NCBI RefSeq assembly: GCF_019320115.1 | Contig: NC_089587.1 | Coordinates: forward strand, 87,562,939 to 87,626,938 | Direction of reading: 5' to 3' | DNA length: 64,000 bases | DNA from: Miscanthus floridulus | Lineage: Eukaryota; Streptophyta; Magnoliopsida; Poales; Poaceae | Shown here: positions 33,340-45,070 of the stretch, piece after piece | Position numbering within the stretch: position 1 is the stretch's first letter | Layout of the letters: every line of letters begins with the position of its first letter | Position numbers and translations under genes: made by a program | The notes under the pieces: generated by a model | Told to the model about the DNA's origin: nothing | Database searches by the model: none | What the model saw: the letters and a program-made list of their open reading frames with translations, nothing else

Positions 33340-34280
33340 TTGCTAGAGTATGGGGAGGGCATGTCGTTGGTGCTCTATTCATGAACCGGCAACTGTAGCG
33401 AGCGATCTTAGCTGCTCACCTCAACTACCTCGCCCCGCTGGCTTTGAGCCATTCATCCCACCTACCGAACTGCTATCCTCGCCTCTGCTCTCTCTCACTC
33501 TTCTAGTCTTTGCCTCTATTTGCGTGTCTTGCTTGTCTTTGCCTGCCTTGCTTGTCTCTACCTGCCTTATTTTTCTCTGTTTGCCTCTGCTTGCTTCTGT
33601 CTACCCCTGCCAAGCCGAGCAACCGCCATGGTCACGCGCCATCGCACCTCACGCCTGCCCATCGCTGGCCCTCCCCCTCACGAGCACGTGCGCGTGTGAG
33701 CCTCATGGTCCTGCACTAGACCATAGCCCTCAGCGCCGCCCCTCCCTTCCCACTCCTCGCCACCATGTCCGTCACTGCCGTGTCCATGGATGGGTTCCTC
33801 GCATGGGCCGTTGAGGCTGAGCCCTGGTATGACTTTACCATCGCTCTCCTCCCTCTCACTGAAGCCTACGCGTGGCTCCTCTTCGCCTCACTCCTCCTCG
33901 CACCCTACGGCTCCTCCCGTGCCCCACATGCTGGCGCCGCCGCCGCCGCCAAGGTGCACCACGAGTGCACTGCTCATCATCTCCCCTCTCCCCTCTATGC
34001 CACCGTGGCTCAGGCTATTGGCCCACTCCCACCTCGCGGGTGCCTACGCTATCCTAGGGGCATTCGTTGCCGCACCCGCCATCGCCCCGTGGATGCCATG
34101 TGCTTGCGTGGCTAGGATGCCGTGGGCTGCCTCTAGCCATGCCAATAGCGCCCGCGTGCATGGCCAAATCCACTGCTACTCCTATGCCGCCTGGCCACCG
34201 CCCTCCTCTAGAAATCATCCAGAGCTGGCCCTCCTCTGTTCCTCTGCTACGCCATCGGAAGAAGCGAAGGTGAGAAAATT
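33340..34280 (+). promoter_or_regulatory. GC-rich island of LARD B 3' LTR
   Basis: CpG-rich, pyrimidine-biased segment with overlapping ORFs of up to 165 codons in all three + frames. No frame has a recognisable domain and the 5' LTR lacks most of it. A promoter role is inferred from position only. Confidence 0.4.
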
Positions 34281-35351
34281 GAAATAGAAGCTTTTCCAGG
34301 GATCCCTACGTAAATTGCGTGACTAATGAATAGTGCATCACAGTGCTGTGGATCTTGGGTTGAATAGAGAAAAGTGTGGGGTCTTTCTACAAAATGTATG
34401 CCCGTGCTTAGGCCACGCCGCGTGGGTCGGTCTGTTGGGCCACTCGCCCTGCACCTCCGAGGCCGTGGCCTGCTTGGTGCCCCGCCTAGGCTGGCCTTGT
34501 GCCGCCCGTGCCTAGGTCGCGTGCGCGTGCTATGCGCCTAGGCCGCTTCCAGTTGCTGGGCCGAAAGGGGTTGCCGCCGGCCCTTTCCATTTCTAAATGC
34601 TTTTCTAATATAGGTTTCTAGTTTAACTTGTAAAATCAATATAAAATAGTATACGAATCCAAAAATTGTGAAACCCGTTTTGTTAGGCTCCTAAAATCAT
34701 GATCTATCTATTAGCATATTTGGTTCATCTAGTTTTAAAATGTTTCTAGGGTTGCTCTAATTATTTAAAAATGTTTAATATTGTTAAAATGTGAACTTGT
34801 GGGAATTTTTATGGGGAAATGGTGATAGTGTTTACCCTAAAAATTTTATAGTAAAATACTAATATTATTAGCGGCTCACTGTAATTTTTGTAGCACAATA
34901 ATAATTAGTTTACTAGAGTAGATAATGATGCCCTATTTTGAATAAAGATTAAATCGATAGAACGGAATAACAAAACAACTTGGGTTTGTATAGCTAAAAC
35001 ACTTGTTGGGAAATCACACCTTTCTTGATGATGTTGATGCGTGGATTAGTACGTTAGTCATTAGAGCTAGCTTGTAGTTCGTAGTATGTACTCTGTTTTA
35101 AGAGTTGTTGCCTTGTTAATTAACTGTTGCATCATCTCTGCATCCCATTGCATATCATAATAGGAATGATGGTGGATCGATGGTATCAAACGGAGTAGCT
35201 AAAAAGATGGTGCCAGGGATCAGGACACAAAGATGGAATACTAACTTTTGGTTATATTTTACCCAGACAGACCCCGGTGCATAACCCCTACTTTTCTGTA
35301 CTTTAAATTATATTTGTGCATTAAGTTTTAAGGAGTTGAATAAAACCCACT

Positions 35352-35354
<3 letters not shown>

Positions 35355-35426
<72 letters not shown>
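35355..35426. repeat. (AT)n microsatellite, about 36 units
   Basis: An uninterrupted 72-bp AT run in the 3' LTR of B. The 5' LTR has only a few AT units at this position (near 27748). Confidence 0.97.
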
Positions 35427-35428
<2 letters not shown>

Positions 35429-35550
35429 TTATCCTATGAGTCCTACTAGTATGGCAGGATCATGTAGATTACTATGCTATAGGCCTCCGGTAGAAGTAGG
35501 GTGATTGCCTGTCACTCACGAGAGATAAGAAGTATATTATTGTTGTTCCC

Positions 35551-35555
<5 letters not shown>

Positions 35556-35639
<84 letters not shown>
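35556..35639. repeat. (AT)n microsatellite, about 42 units
   Basis: An uninterrupted 84-bp AT run 130 bp after the first one. The 5' LTR has ATTATTATCACC and a short AT run here (near 27880-27900), so it expanded after insertion. It produces an artefactual Tyr-Ile repeat ORF on the minus strand. Confidence 0.97.
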
Positions 35640-35642
<3 letters not shown>

Positions 35643-36736
35643 TGATAAATGGTGACCGGGCAGGGATATGGTATGGGTATTGGTGGGTATAAGAGGTTGT
35701 GTCCCGTGTCCAACGGGGCATAGCTTGGTTACACTGTTTTCCCTGTCTATGTCGGTTAAGGACCGGCTGTTGCATTGGGTTCTAGGCAGGTCACCGACTT
35801 ATTATCCTGAGCACATACTTGTGTATGGGCGCAGGGAAGACTTGTTACTCTCTTGTGATAGGAGGGTAGTGGGTTGGTCCTGCTTGTGCCTGGGGTACAA
35901 GCGGGGCGTGTGTTTCTAGGTACCTAGTTGGGCACATTGATTCGCGAATCGCTAGGTGATCCGGTATGACTTGTCTGCAGTCTAGCAATGTAGTAAGAAC
36001 TGGAAGATAAAAGATGGTAAAATGAATCTGATTGCTTACCACCTGCTTGAAAGTAGCACATGTGCTTACATAGAATGGTTAGTTAATGAACTAGTGATGA
36101 CTGCTAATAATAATTGAATATAAGGATGCACGCTTAGTATTGCTTCCTGCAGATGCAATAAACCCACAGCCAGATAGCCTTGCATATCCTTGGAGTCTTT
36201 TCTTTCCTCCTATTGGGTAAGTCTTGTTGAGTACAATTGAGTACTCAGGGTTTTATTTCCCCCTATTGTAGGTGACAGGCGGATGCTAGAGCTGACTCTT
36301 ATGTGTGGATTCCTCCTGATGGGCTCAGAGGGGATTCCTTTACGCTGCGGTCATAGTTTTTATTTATAACTCTTACTAAATATTTTTTATAAATAGAAGT
36401 GTTATAATATGTTGTCATAATTTATATATCAATGCTTCATCATGTCATTAATAGATGTTTATTTCTATCATAACTCTGATAACCTATTCATATTCTGTTG
36501 TTATAACAATAAATATTATTCTCTGATGTTGCATGAAAAGTTATGTAAGAAATGGCTAAAATGTTGTAAGCTTTATTCTCTCATTTGTGATCCTAATGGA
36601 AAAATGAGGATTTTTCGGGTTCTCCCTTGGGGTGTGCCCGACAAAAATACATAATTTGGTGTCCTCCCTTGAGTACTTAGTGTCTAATGGAAGACGAGTA
36701 CTCCTAGGAGGCATTAGATTAGGTGGTTCTACCACA

Positions 36737-36741
36737 GTAGT
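36737..36741. other. Target-site duplicate of LARD B, right (GTAGT)
   Basis: Same five bases as 26341-26345. Confidence 0.93.
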
Positions 36742-37751
36742 AAGGATGTGTGGGGAGCCAGGCGTGAGCCCAAGGGCAGGCCAGGCCTGAATGTCCTGGC
36801 AGCTGGTTGTCCCTGATTGTGCAGCGTTGGGTGAACCCGCGAAATGTGGACCTAATTTATACCAAAGGTGACCTAAGGTGACCATTGATCTAGTCTACCT
36901 AGGTTTATGTTAGGAATAAATTCCCAGCTAGTTGAAATCGATTTGAATTGCCGTCTCTCCCAGATAGTGACAAACTTGGCTAGCCCCAACATCGTAGTAA
37001 TTGTATTATAGAATGTGATGGTTCGAATAAACATGGAATTACTACATCTACTATGGTTACTATTGTATGTTATCAAATGATATACCACATGTATGGCATA
37101 GGACAGTTGCTAATCTAGAGATGAATAGCTATAATTAACTTGATGACTGGACTATAATTGTATAACTAAGTTAATCGCTTTTTATGCAAAATGTTGTCAA
37201 GCTAACTCTACTTATAAAGCCTTGCATAATCCTTGGAGTCAATTTATTTCTGGTTTATGATGGGTAAGTCTAGTTGTGTACCTTCTCATACTCAGGGTTT
37301 TATTCCCATTGTTGCAGATGGTATAGTTTATCATGGCTATTGCAAGAACTGCTTCTATCCCGCCTTGGATGAGGAGTAAGCCTTGGGCAAGCATCTTTAA
37401 TAATCCCTCTTATATGCTTTTGTGGATTGTGATCATGAGATGGCACTATATTTGAACTATGTTGGCAAATGCTAGTTTTGAACTTTAATTTACTTCCGCT
37501 ACTATCTATCGAACTTGGTTTGTAATAACCTTATTTCTCACTCTGATGAATGAACTGTATCTATGAACTTTATGTAACATGTGACATGTATGTTGAATCA
37601 TGCACGATCTTGGTTGTATGTGGATCATTTATCGAGACCCGTCATTGTACTTGATGGACTACCGGGTTTATATGGGCTCAAGTATGACAGTACGACCGCT
37701 TGCGGGCTGCCATTGTACTTGTGCTCTTATAAATTGGTCGGTTCTACGACA
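36742..37751 (+). repeat. Solo LTR D, right part
   Basis: Continuation of 22537-26345 after LARD B. It matches C at 53010-54032: AAGGATGTG, the GATTTGAATTGCCG motif, GCCTTGCATAATCC, the GTAAGT site (37264-37269), a degenerate HP2 (37274-37295), CATTGTTGCAG, and the terminal TATAAA (37728-37733) 18 nt before the LTR end. It ends CTACGACA and is followed by the ATTTT duplicate. Confidence 0.88.
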
Positions 37752-37756
37752 ATTTT
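37752..37756. other. Target-site duplicate of solo LTR D, right (ATTTT)
   Basis: Same five bases as 22532-22536. E's pol resumes directly after it. Confidence 0.9.
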
Positions 37757-39660
37757 ACTCTCAAGTGAGCAACTAACAACGATATTGTGTAGCACAATAG
37801 GATATAACAAATTAAATCCATCTTCCAACAAGACTTCCAAAGTGTTGCAATGAGATTTTTGACTAAGTGCATCTGCTACAACATTGGCTTTTCTTGGATG
37901 GTAGTGCACTTCCAAATTGTAGTCCTTGATCAGCTCTTACCATCTTCGCTACCTCATGTTCAGCTCAGGTTGAGTGAAGATATATTTGAGACTTTTGTGG
38001 TCAGTATATATGTGACATATGTTTCCCAACAAATAATGTCTCCATATCTTCATCGCATGAACAACTGTTGCAAGCTCTAAATCATGCATAGGGTAATTGA
38101 CTTCATGCTTTCTCAAATGTCGAGAAGCATAGGCAATAACTCTTCCTTCTTGCATGAGCACACACCCAAACCTATACCCGATGCATCACAAAACACATCG
38201 AAAGGTTTTTTAATGTCAGGTTGTGCTAGAACAAGAGCTATAGTTAAAAAGGTCCTTAGGGTGTGAAAGCTGCTTCACACTTTGGTGTCCAACTAAACTT
38301 TTCATCTTTTTGAAGTAGTCTGGTCATGGGCTTAGCTATCTTGTAGAAATCATGAATGAAATGATGATAGTAGCCTGCTAACCCTAGAAAACTCCGAACT
38401 TCATGAACCGAAGTCCGGGCCTTCCAAACCATGACCTCTTGTACTTTAGATGGGTCTACAGAAATTCCATCTCTAGATAACATGTGACCCAAGAAAGGTA
38501 CTTTGCTCAACCAGAATTCACACTTGCTAAACTTGGCATATAACTTATGTTCCCTCAATCTAGACAGAACAATTCTCAGATGCTCTGCATGGTCTGCCTC
38601 ATTCTTAGAGTAAATCAACATATCATCGATAAACGCAGCCACGAACCTGTCGAGCTCGGGCATAAATACCAAATTCATCAAGTACATGAAGTAGGCAGGA
38701 GCATTCGTTAGTCCAAAAGACATGACCAAATACTCGTACAAGCCGTATCTAGTGGAGAAAGTTGTTTTAGGTATATCCTCTGGCCTGATCTTAATCTGAT
38801 GATAGCCTAACCTCAAGTCAATCTTGGAGAATACCTTTGCTTTTGCCAACTGATCAAACAAGATATCAATACGAGGCAAAGGATACTTGTTCTTAATGGT
38901 CATGGCATTAAGCGGCCTATAATAAACACACATTCTCAAGGACTTGTTCTTCTTTACAAACAAAGTTGGTCATCCCCATGAAGACGAACTAGGTTGACTA
39001 AGATCTTTGTCCAATAGTTCTTGTAACTGAATTTTAAGTTTAGCTAACTCATTTGGTGGCATCCTATAGGGTCTTCTTGATATAGGTGCCATACCTGGCA
39101 CTAACTCAATCTTAAATTCCACATCCCTATCAGACAGTAAATCTAGCAACTCATCTAGAAATACATCAGAAAACTCAAACCATTGGAATATCACAAAGGG
39201 CAGTGGCTTGGATAGCACAAGACAAGTTTTGGAGATCAAAGCTTTGGGGAAGTGATACTAGAAAAACATTACCTCCCTTTGGTTCTCTCAACATAATTGT
39301 CCGAGTGCATGTGTCAATGAGAACCCCATGATCACTCATCCATTTTATGCCTAAGATCACATCTATGGCTAATCCGGGCAATACTATTAGATCCATCGTA
39401 TACTCCCACTCTTGTATAGAGATGAGCACATCTCTGACTATTTAGTTTGTAGAGATAGTAGCCCCAGCCAAACTTATACTATAACCACCCTTGTTTACCC
39501 CAATTACTTTCTGATCATACTTAGATGCAAATGTTTGGCTCATAAATGAATGAGAAGCTCTAGAATCAAATAAAACAATGGCGGGATGTTTGTTAACAAG
39601 AAACATAAAGGCAGTGACAACATCTCTTATAGGAACTTCTTCAACAGCGGTGTAATGCAC
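37757..39660 (-). pseudogene. pol: Protease, RT and RNase H of Tekay element E
   Basis: Read leftwards from 39660. Protease has a changed catalytic motif (FDSRASHSFMS, Gly to Arg). RT at about 38290-39170 has [36 protein letters not shown] and an intact catalytic box FIDDML near 38620. RNase H at about 37800-38250 shows [34 protein letters not shown] and HPRKANVVADALS. Breaks: a 2-bp deletion near 39175, frameshifts near 38265 and 38170, a TAA between protease and linker (about 39440) and TAG/TAA near 37940-37950. It is cut at 37756 by LTR D and continues at 22536. It keeps the RNase H that F has lost. Confidence 0.9.
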
Positions 39661-40339
39661 GTATCCAGGACGTGCTTTAGGATATGCCTATCTTTGATTG
39701 CCTAGGTTTTTATTACTATTCTTCTTAGGATAGTGTCATTCCTTGGCCTAATGACCCAACTGATTATAGTTGAAGCATGGCTGATTGCTCCTAGGTCCTA
39801 CTGAGCTTCCTTGCCCTCTGTTTCCCTTGGGTAGGGCAATGGTGAACGCCTTACGAAACACCTTCTAAGGTCAGTTGGACTGGGCTTTTGACAGAGGAGG
39901 CCTGATCTTGGGCGCGGGTGGATGAAACTGTGGCCTAGCCACCACTAGAGTTCTAGACTAGGAAGATCCTAAGGTGCCTACCTCAGCTGCTCTTTTGTGG
40001 CCCTTCACCGCTGCGTGTAGATTGTTCTAGTTCTCCTGAGTCAAGGCATCACTGATGAACTCATTGTATGTGGTGCACCTCAAGATGGCCATAGTTTTCA
40101 TTAGCTTAGTGCTAAGGTCTCTTTTGAAGCTTTCAATCTTCTTTTCCTTTGTATCGACGAACCCTAGGGCATAACGGGACAAATTGTTGAAAGCAGGCAT
40201 GTACTCCGTAAGGGTCTTGGTCCCTTGTTTGAGTCACATGAACTCGGCTGCCTTCATGCACATTAGCCCTGGGGAAAAGTGATGTCCCCTAAAGGCTAAC
40301 TTAAATTGCTCCCATGTGACCCGAGAGTTGGCAGGTAGA
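39661..40339 (-). pseudogene. gag: gag of Tekay element E (3' part)
   Basis: Minus-strand gag homologous to F 17200-17897. It shows the capsid-like part (HVTWEQFKLAF equivalent near 40310, SRYALGFV near 40170) and a zinc knuckle near 39740-39785. That knuckle has lost its second Cys (to Tyr, as in F), and the last Cys and the Trp are stop codons. A TGA at the same codon as in F lies near 40233. The N-terminal half is cut off by the inverted B-type LTR at 40340 and should lie beyond the right edge of the window. Confidence 0.87.
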
Positions 40340-41114
40340 TGTGGTAGAACTGCCCAAAATAATGCACTTATGGAGGCGCTTGTCTTCCACTAACACTAAG
40401 CGCCCTGAGAGCGAGCTACATCGAACGGGTTCCGTCAAGCACACCCCGAGGCAGAGCCCGAATAATCCACATTTTTCCCCAATGATCCAATAATGAGAAT
40501 GAGTTACAAACTTAGTCCATTTCATACATCTAGAGTACTTAAAATTTTTATTATTACATTACCAAATTCAGAGTCCGGAATATTAAATAGCGGAATGAAA
40601 ATAAACATCAGATAACATCTATCGATAATAAGTAAGGGTCCATTTGTGCCCACCAGAAGAATCCTTCACACAACGGCTACCCCTCAAGTAGTACCTACAA
40701 CAGGGGCAAATAAACCCTGAGTACATAATGTACTCGCAAGACTTATCCGACTAGTGGGAATAATTTCTCGACTCCAAGGGGTTATGATAAGCTTTATGGT
40801 TTGATGGTTTCCTTTTTGCAGAAAGCAATACTAATAGTGAATTCTTATTTCTATTATTATTAGCAGTCATGATTAACTCATTACCTAGCCATTCTATGTA
40901 AGCACATGTTCTACTTTCAAGCAAGGGTTGAGCAAACAGTTCCATTTCATCACCTTTCCTCTTTTAGTTCTTACTACGGTGCTAGAGTGTAGACAAGTCA
41001 TACCGACATGGCAGGGATTCGCGAATCAATGTGCCCAGCTAGGTATCCCAAAACACATGCCCAGCTTGTACCCTAGGCACAAGTAGGACCAACCCACCAC
41101 TCTCCTATCAAGGG
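40340..41114 (-). repeat. Inverted B-type LTR fragment (H)
   Basis: The reverse complement matches the 3' quarter of LTR B (28250-29127 and 35860-36736): it ends TTCTACCACA at 40340, has HP2 at 40717-40737, and contains the GGTTGGTCCTACTTGTGCC motif near 41085. It is inserted in E's gag and truncated at 41114 by copia G. Whether it was a solo LTR or a full element cannot be seen here. Confidence 0.85.
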
Positions 41115-42613
41115 TGAAAGCATCTAGGCCCCTAGTTGGGTTTCGGTGATTAATGAGAATACGTGATTACTGTGACTAACGTATGTTTTGCAGAAACAAT
41201 TACGTTAGGTCACAGTAATGGAGATCGATTGGGCAATCATGTTTATCATGCCCCTACGATGGAAATTGTTTTGGTTTTCAAAGGATGGATGACAGGGTTA
41301 AGGATGGACTAGTTCTAAGTGTCGATTGGAGTTGGAAAGACACTTAGAGTAGTTTAGGATTTTGTTTTTCCTTTGGCCGTACTATTAAGGGGGGTATGAA
41401 TGGGTAGTTTGACCTAGGTGAGTCTATGAGTTAGGTGTGGTGCACACTTGTTAAAACTATCACTAGGTAGCTCCACAATAGCCCTTTGATCCTATGGAGC
41501 AAACTTCATTCACATATGTTCGAGAGTTGGAAGTGAATGGAGAGTCAAATACTGACCGGACGCTGGCTCCGGTGTGACCGGACGCTGGCTCAGGGTCCAG
41601 TCAGTTCATTTGACCAAGGTGAAAGCGTCTGGAAGTGACTGGATGCTGTGAGGTCATGCCATCGGACGCTGAAGGGCCAGCATTCGGTCGACTCCAGTAA
41701 GGTTCCAGAGAGGGAAAATCATGATCGGATGCGTTTGGTCAGTGCTGACCGGATGATGACAGCGTCCGGTCACACTGTAAACACTGGAGTTCGGGGTATA
41801 CTGACCGAAGCATCCGATCAACATGACCGAAGCGTCTGGTCACCCCGTAGAGGCACATAACGGTTCATTTTTCAGCCGGTGTTATAAATACAACCTCCAC
41901 TCGTGTGTGGGGGTACTTTTGCTCATTCCAACAGCTAAGAAACACCCTAGAGAGTGCCCAGAAGAGCAAGGTCCTTGTGAGGTGATTGAGATTTGAGAAT
42001 CCAAGAGAGAGTCCTCATTAGTGAAGATCAAGAGTAGCAAAGTGTGCATCCACCTTCTCATTAGGCTTGTCGCGGTCAAGTGAGAGTTCGTGCTTGTTAC
42101 TCTTGGTGATCGCCATCACCTAGATGGCTTGGTGGTGATTGGGAGTTCGGTGTTCACCCGACGGAGCTTGTGGGTGACCCAACTCAAGTTGTGAGCGGTT
42201 GTGGGTGATTCACCATGACGGAGTGTCGAAGAATCAACCCGTAGAGAGCACTTGATCCTTGTGCGGATCAAGGGGGAGCAACACCCTTGCGCGGGTGCTC
42301 CAACGAGGACTAGTGGGGAGTGGCGACTCTCCGATACCTTAGCAAAACATCGCCGTGTTCCTTTCTCTCTATTTGCTTTGAGCATTTACTTTGAACATTT
42401 ACTTTGAGCAATTCAATTCATGTCTTTACATTCTTAGAATTGCCATACTAGAGTAGGTTTGGAACTTAGGTTGCAAGTCTTTTGTGCGGTAGAACAATTA
42501 GGAACACTTTCTAGGCACAAGGGGTTAATTGGGCTAACCATAGGATTTAATTATTGCGAAGAAATTTAGAATTAGCCCAATTCACCCCCCTCTTGGGCAT
42601 CTTGATCCTTTCA
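41115..42613 (+). repeat. 5' LTR of copia element G (SIRE/Maximus type)
   Basis: A 1,499-bp LTR starting TGAAAGCATCTAGG and ending CTTGATCCTTTCA, followed by the primer-binding site. It contains a cluster of GACCGGACGCTG motifs and their complements (41553-41852). No 3' LTR is in the window because LARD C interrupts the element and the sequence ends first. The five bases before it are AAGGG, so the right duplicate should be AAGGG. Confidence 0.9.
41553..41852 (+). repeat. Cluster of GACCGGACGCTG / CAGCGTCCGGTC motifs in G LTR
   Basis: About ten degenerate copies in both orientations within 300 bp, often spaced 20-40 bp and separated by unrelated sequence. The same motif is clustered again in the 3' untranslated part of G (48683-48976). 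Confidence 0.75.
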
Positions 42614-42615
42614 AT

Positions 42616-42627
42616 TGGTATCAGAGC
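42616..42627 (+). other. Primer-binding site of copia G
   Basis: TGGTATCAGAGC, two bases after the LTR end; the initiator-Met tRNA type. Confidence 0.95.
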
Positions 42628-42666
42628 CTCGTGCTCACGTATTTAGGCTTAATCGCCTAGAGCAAG

Positions 42667-45056
42667 ATGTCTTACGGGGATGGACCTCCTCCTATCTTTG
42701 AGGGAGATGACTTTCCTTATTGGAAAATCTGCATGGAGGCGTATCTAGAGGCTCTAGATGTTGGTATACTTAGAGCCGCCTCACAAGGCTTCCCAAAACC
42801 TTGGGATGCTACTAACCTATAAGGCGATGAGGTTAATTACGAGAAGTGGAATGCAAAGGCTCGAAACACCATCTTTAGAGGCCTTTGCAAAGATGTGTTT
42901 AATCGAGTGAGGAACCACAAAGATGCCCATGCACTATGGTCAGACATTTGTGTGCTCCATGAGGGAACTAAGAGTGAGCGTGAGGAACGCTATCATCTTG
43001 TCATAAAAAAGCTCAACTCTTTTGAAATGCTTCCTAAAGAATATGCTAATAAAATATATTCACGTTTGAATGTTCTTGTAGAGGAAGTCAATGGGCTTGG
43101 ACTTACTCAAATGCAACCATCTGATGTTGTAAGAAAGATCTTGAGTGTCCTCCCCATTGAAAAATATGGGCATATTATGACCGTGCTACATCAAGGTGAT
43201 CTTTCCACCGCTACACCGACACAAATCTTGGGAAAGATCAATGCTTATGAGATGTACATGCACATGACACAGCATTCAAAGCTAGCCAAGAGAAGGGCAA
43301 AGCAAGACTTGAGTATGAGAGCTCAAGTGAAGATGAAGTTGATGATGAAAGTCTTGCTCTCATGGTAAAGAAGACCACCAAGATGCTAAAGAAGCTCAAC
43401 AAGAGTGGCATCAAGTTTGATGGCAAGAAGAAGAAGTTCTTCACAAGCTCTAGAAGGAAGCCAATCTCCAAGATGGATTGCTACAATTGTGGAGAACTTG
43501 GTCATCTAGCTCACCAATGCACAAAGCCCAAGAAAGACAAGTTCAAGAACACGAACAAGGGCAAGAAAGATGACTCAAGCAATGAAGATGAAGATGAGAA
43601 GAAAAAGAACAAGCCATACAAGAAGAGAGATGGCAAGAAGAAGGATTTCCACAAGAAGAAGAAGAGTGGAAAGGCTTACATCATCGGTGATTGGCTCACG
43701 GACATTGATTCATTTAGTGGATCATCCGATGATGATAGTGACAACGAGAAGGTGGCTGCCATTGCTATTGACTCATCATCTTCACCGCCACCACCACCAT
43801 CATTCTCTACACACCTATGCCTTATGGCCAAAGGTGAACGAAAGGTATCACATGATGATGATAGTAGTGGTGATAATCATGCTCATAATGATGATAGTGA
43901 TAGTGATAGCGATGATGAATATGAGTCACCTACTTATGATGATCTTGCTAAATTACTAAAGAAATACACTAAGATCATTATAAAGACTAAAGCTAAAAAT
44001 GAAAAGCTTGAGATTAAGAATGATTCTCTTTTAGCTAAATATGAGATAGCCGAAAAGGCTAGTGTTGAGGTTAGAGAAGCAAACGATGCTATATCATCCA
44101 AACTCAAGGAGCTCAAATCTTCTAAGAAAGAGCTCAAAGATAAACATGATAAACTTGAGTGGGTGCACAAAGAGCTCATCACTAGCCATAACAAGCTAAA
44201 GGATGAATATACCACTCTTAAGGTTAATCATGATACCCTTGTTATTGCTCAAGAATTTTTACCCAATGAGCCACATGATGCCACTAATGATGTTGTTAAG
44301 ATTGATGTAGCTACATCATGTGATGATCTAATTGATGAGAGCATTGAGCAAGGATCTAGTGGCAAAGGCAAGCAAGTGGTTGAGTGCAATGACTATGATG
44401 AGTATGTCAAGCTCAAGCATGACAATGAAAAGCTAAAGAAAGAGTTTGAAGAGTTCAAAACCCACAACACCATTGTGCTAGAAACTCTTGATCATGATGG
44501 CAACTTGATTCTTGAGAATGAGAAGCTAAAAGAAGAAAACAAGAAACTCAAGGAAGAAAGAAACAAGGTTGCACTCAAGGAAGATAAAAGTAGTGATGCA
44601 CTCAAGGAAGAAAACAAGAAGCTCAAGTTGGAGAAAGAGCATCTTAAGATTGGATTGAGCAAATTCACAAGAGGCAAGCATCTTCAAAGTGAGCTACTAA
44701 TGAACACCATCATGAAGATGGATAGAAGTGGCATTGGGTACTTGGCAAACCAAGAGAAGAAGCCTCAAGCTCAATAACAATACAAGTCAAAGCCAAAGCC
44801 AAAGAGATGTTTTGAGTGTGGACAAGAAGGCCACTTTGCTCATGAGTGCCAAACTCTACCACCACAACCCTTGCCCAAGCATGCTAGACCTTTTGCTTTC
44901 AATGCTCACTACACGCTTAGAAAGGATTCTAGTGGAAAGATGAAAGTGATGTTCTTAGGACCTCCAAATAAGAATAGGCCTAAGAATATTTAGGTTGCAA
45001 AGTCACTTGTTGAGAAGGTGAAGGGCCCTCAACAAGTTTGGGTTCCTAAAGCTTGA
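42667..45056 (+). pseudogene. gag: gag of copia element G
   Basis: An ATG at 42667 starts a SIRE-type gag (FEGDDFPYWKICMEAYLEA). TAA at 42820 breaks it. A one-base frameshift near 43265, just after YEMYMHM, moves the reading to the frame of 43362-44777. That part has a zinc knuckle CYNCGELGHLAHQC (about 43480) and long Lys/Glu/Asp-rich coiled-coil segments. TAA at 44775 precedes a second knuckle CFECGQEGHFAHEC (about 44810). TAG at 44991 and a final TGA at 45054 follow. Gag would form the virus-like particle and package RNA. The last part ends VWVPKA in a different frame from pol. Confidence 0.88.
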
Positions 45057-45070
45057 TCTCTTGTGTGTAG

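Larger units (their letters stand above)
32622..36736 (+). repeat. 3' LTR of LARD B
   Basis: A 4,115-bp LTR, TGTAACACC to CTACCACA, followed by the GTAGT duplicate. It is fuller than the 5' LTR: it keeps the AT-rich first kilobase and the GC-rich island (about 33340-34280). It has two long AT microsatellites (35355-35426, 35556-35639) absent from its partner, and lacks about 130 bp around 35855. HP1 is at 35499-35517 and HP2 at 36227-36248. Confidence 0.9.

Noticed and set aside
35554..35775. Minus-strand ORF with a Tyr-Ile repeat
   Set aside because: Produced by the AT microsatellite.
43570..43959. 129-codon ORF in another frame of copia gag
   Set aside because: Shadow of the Lys/Asp-rich gag frame; it has no motif of its own.
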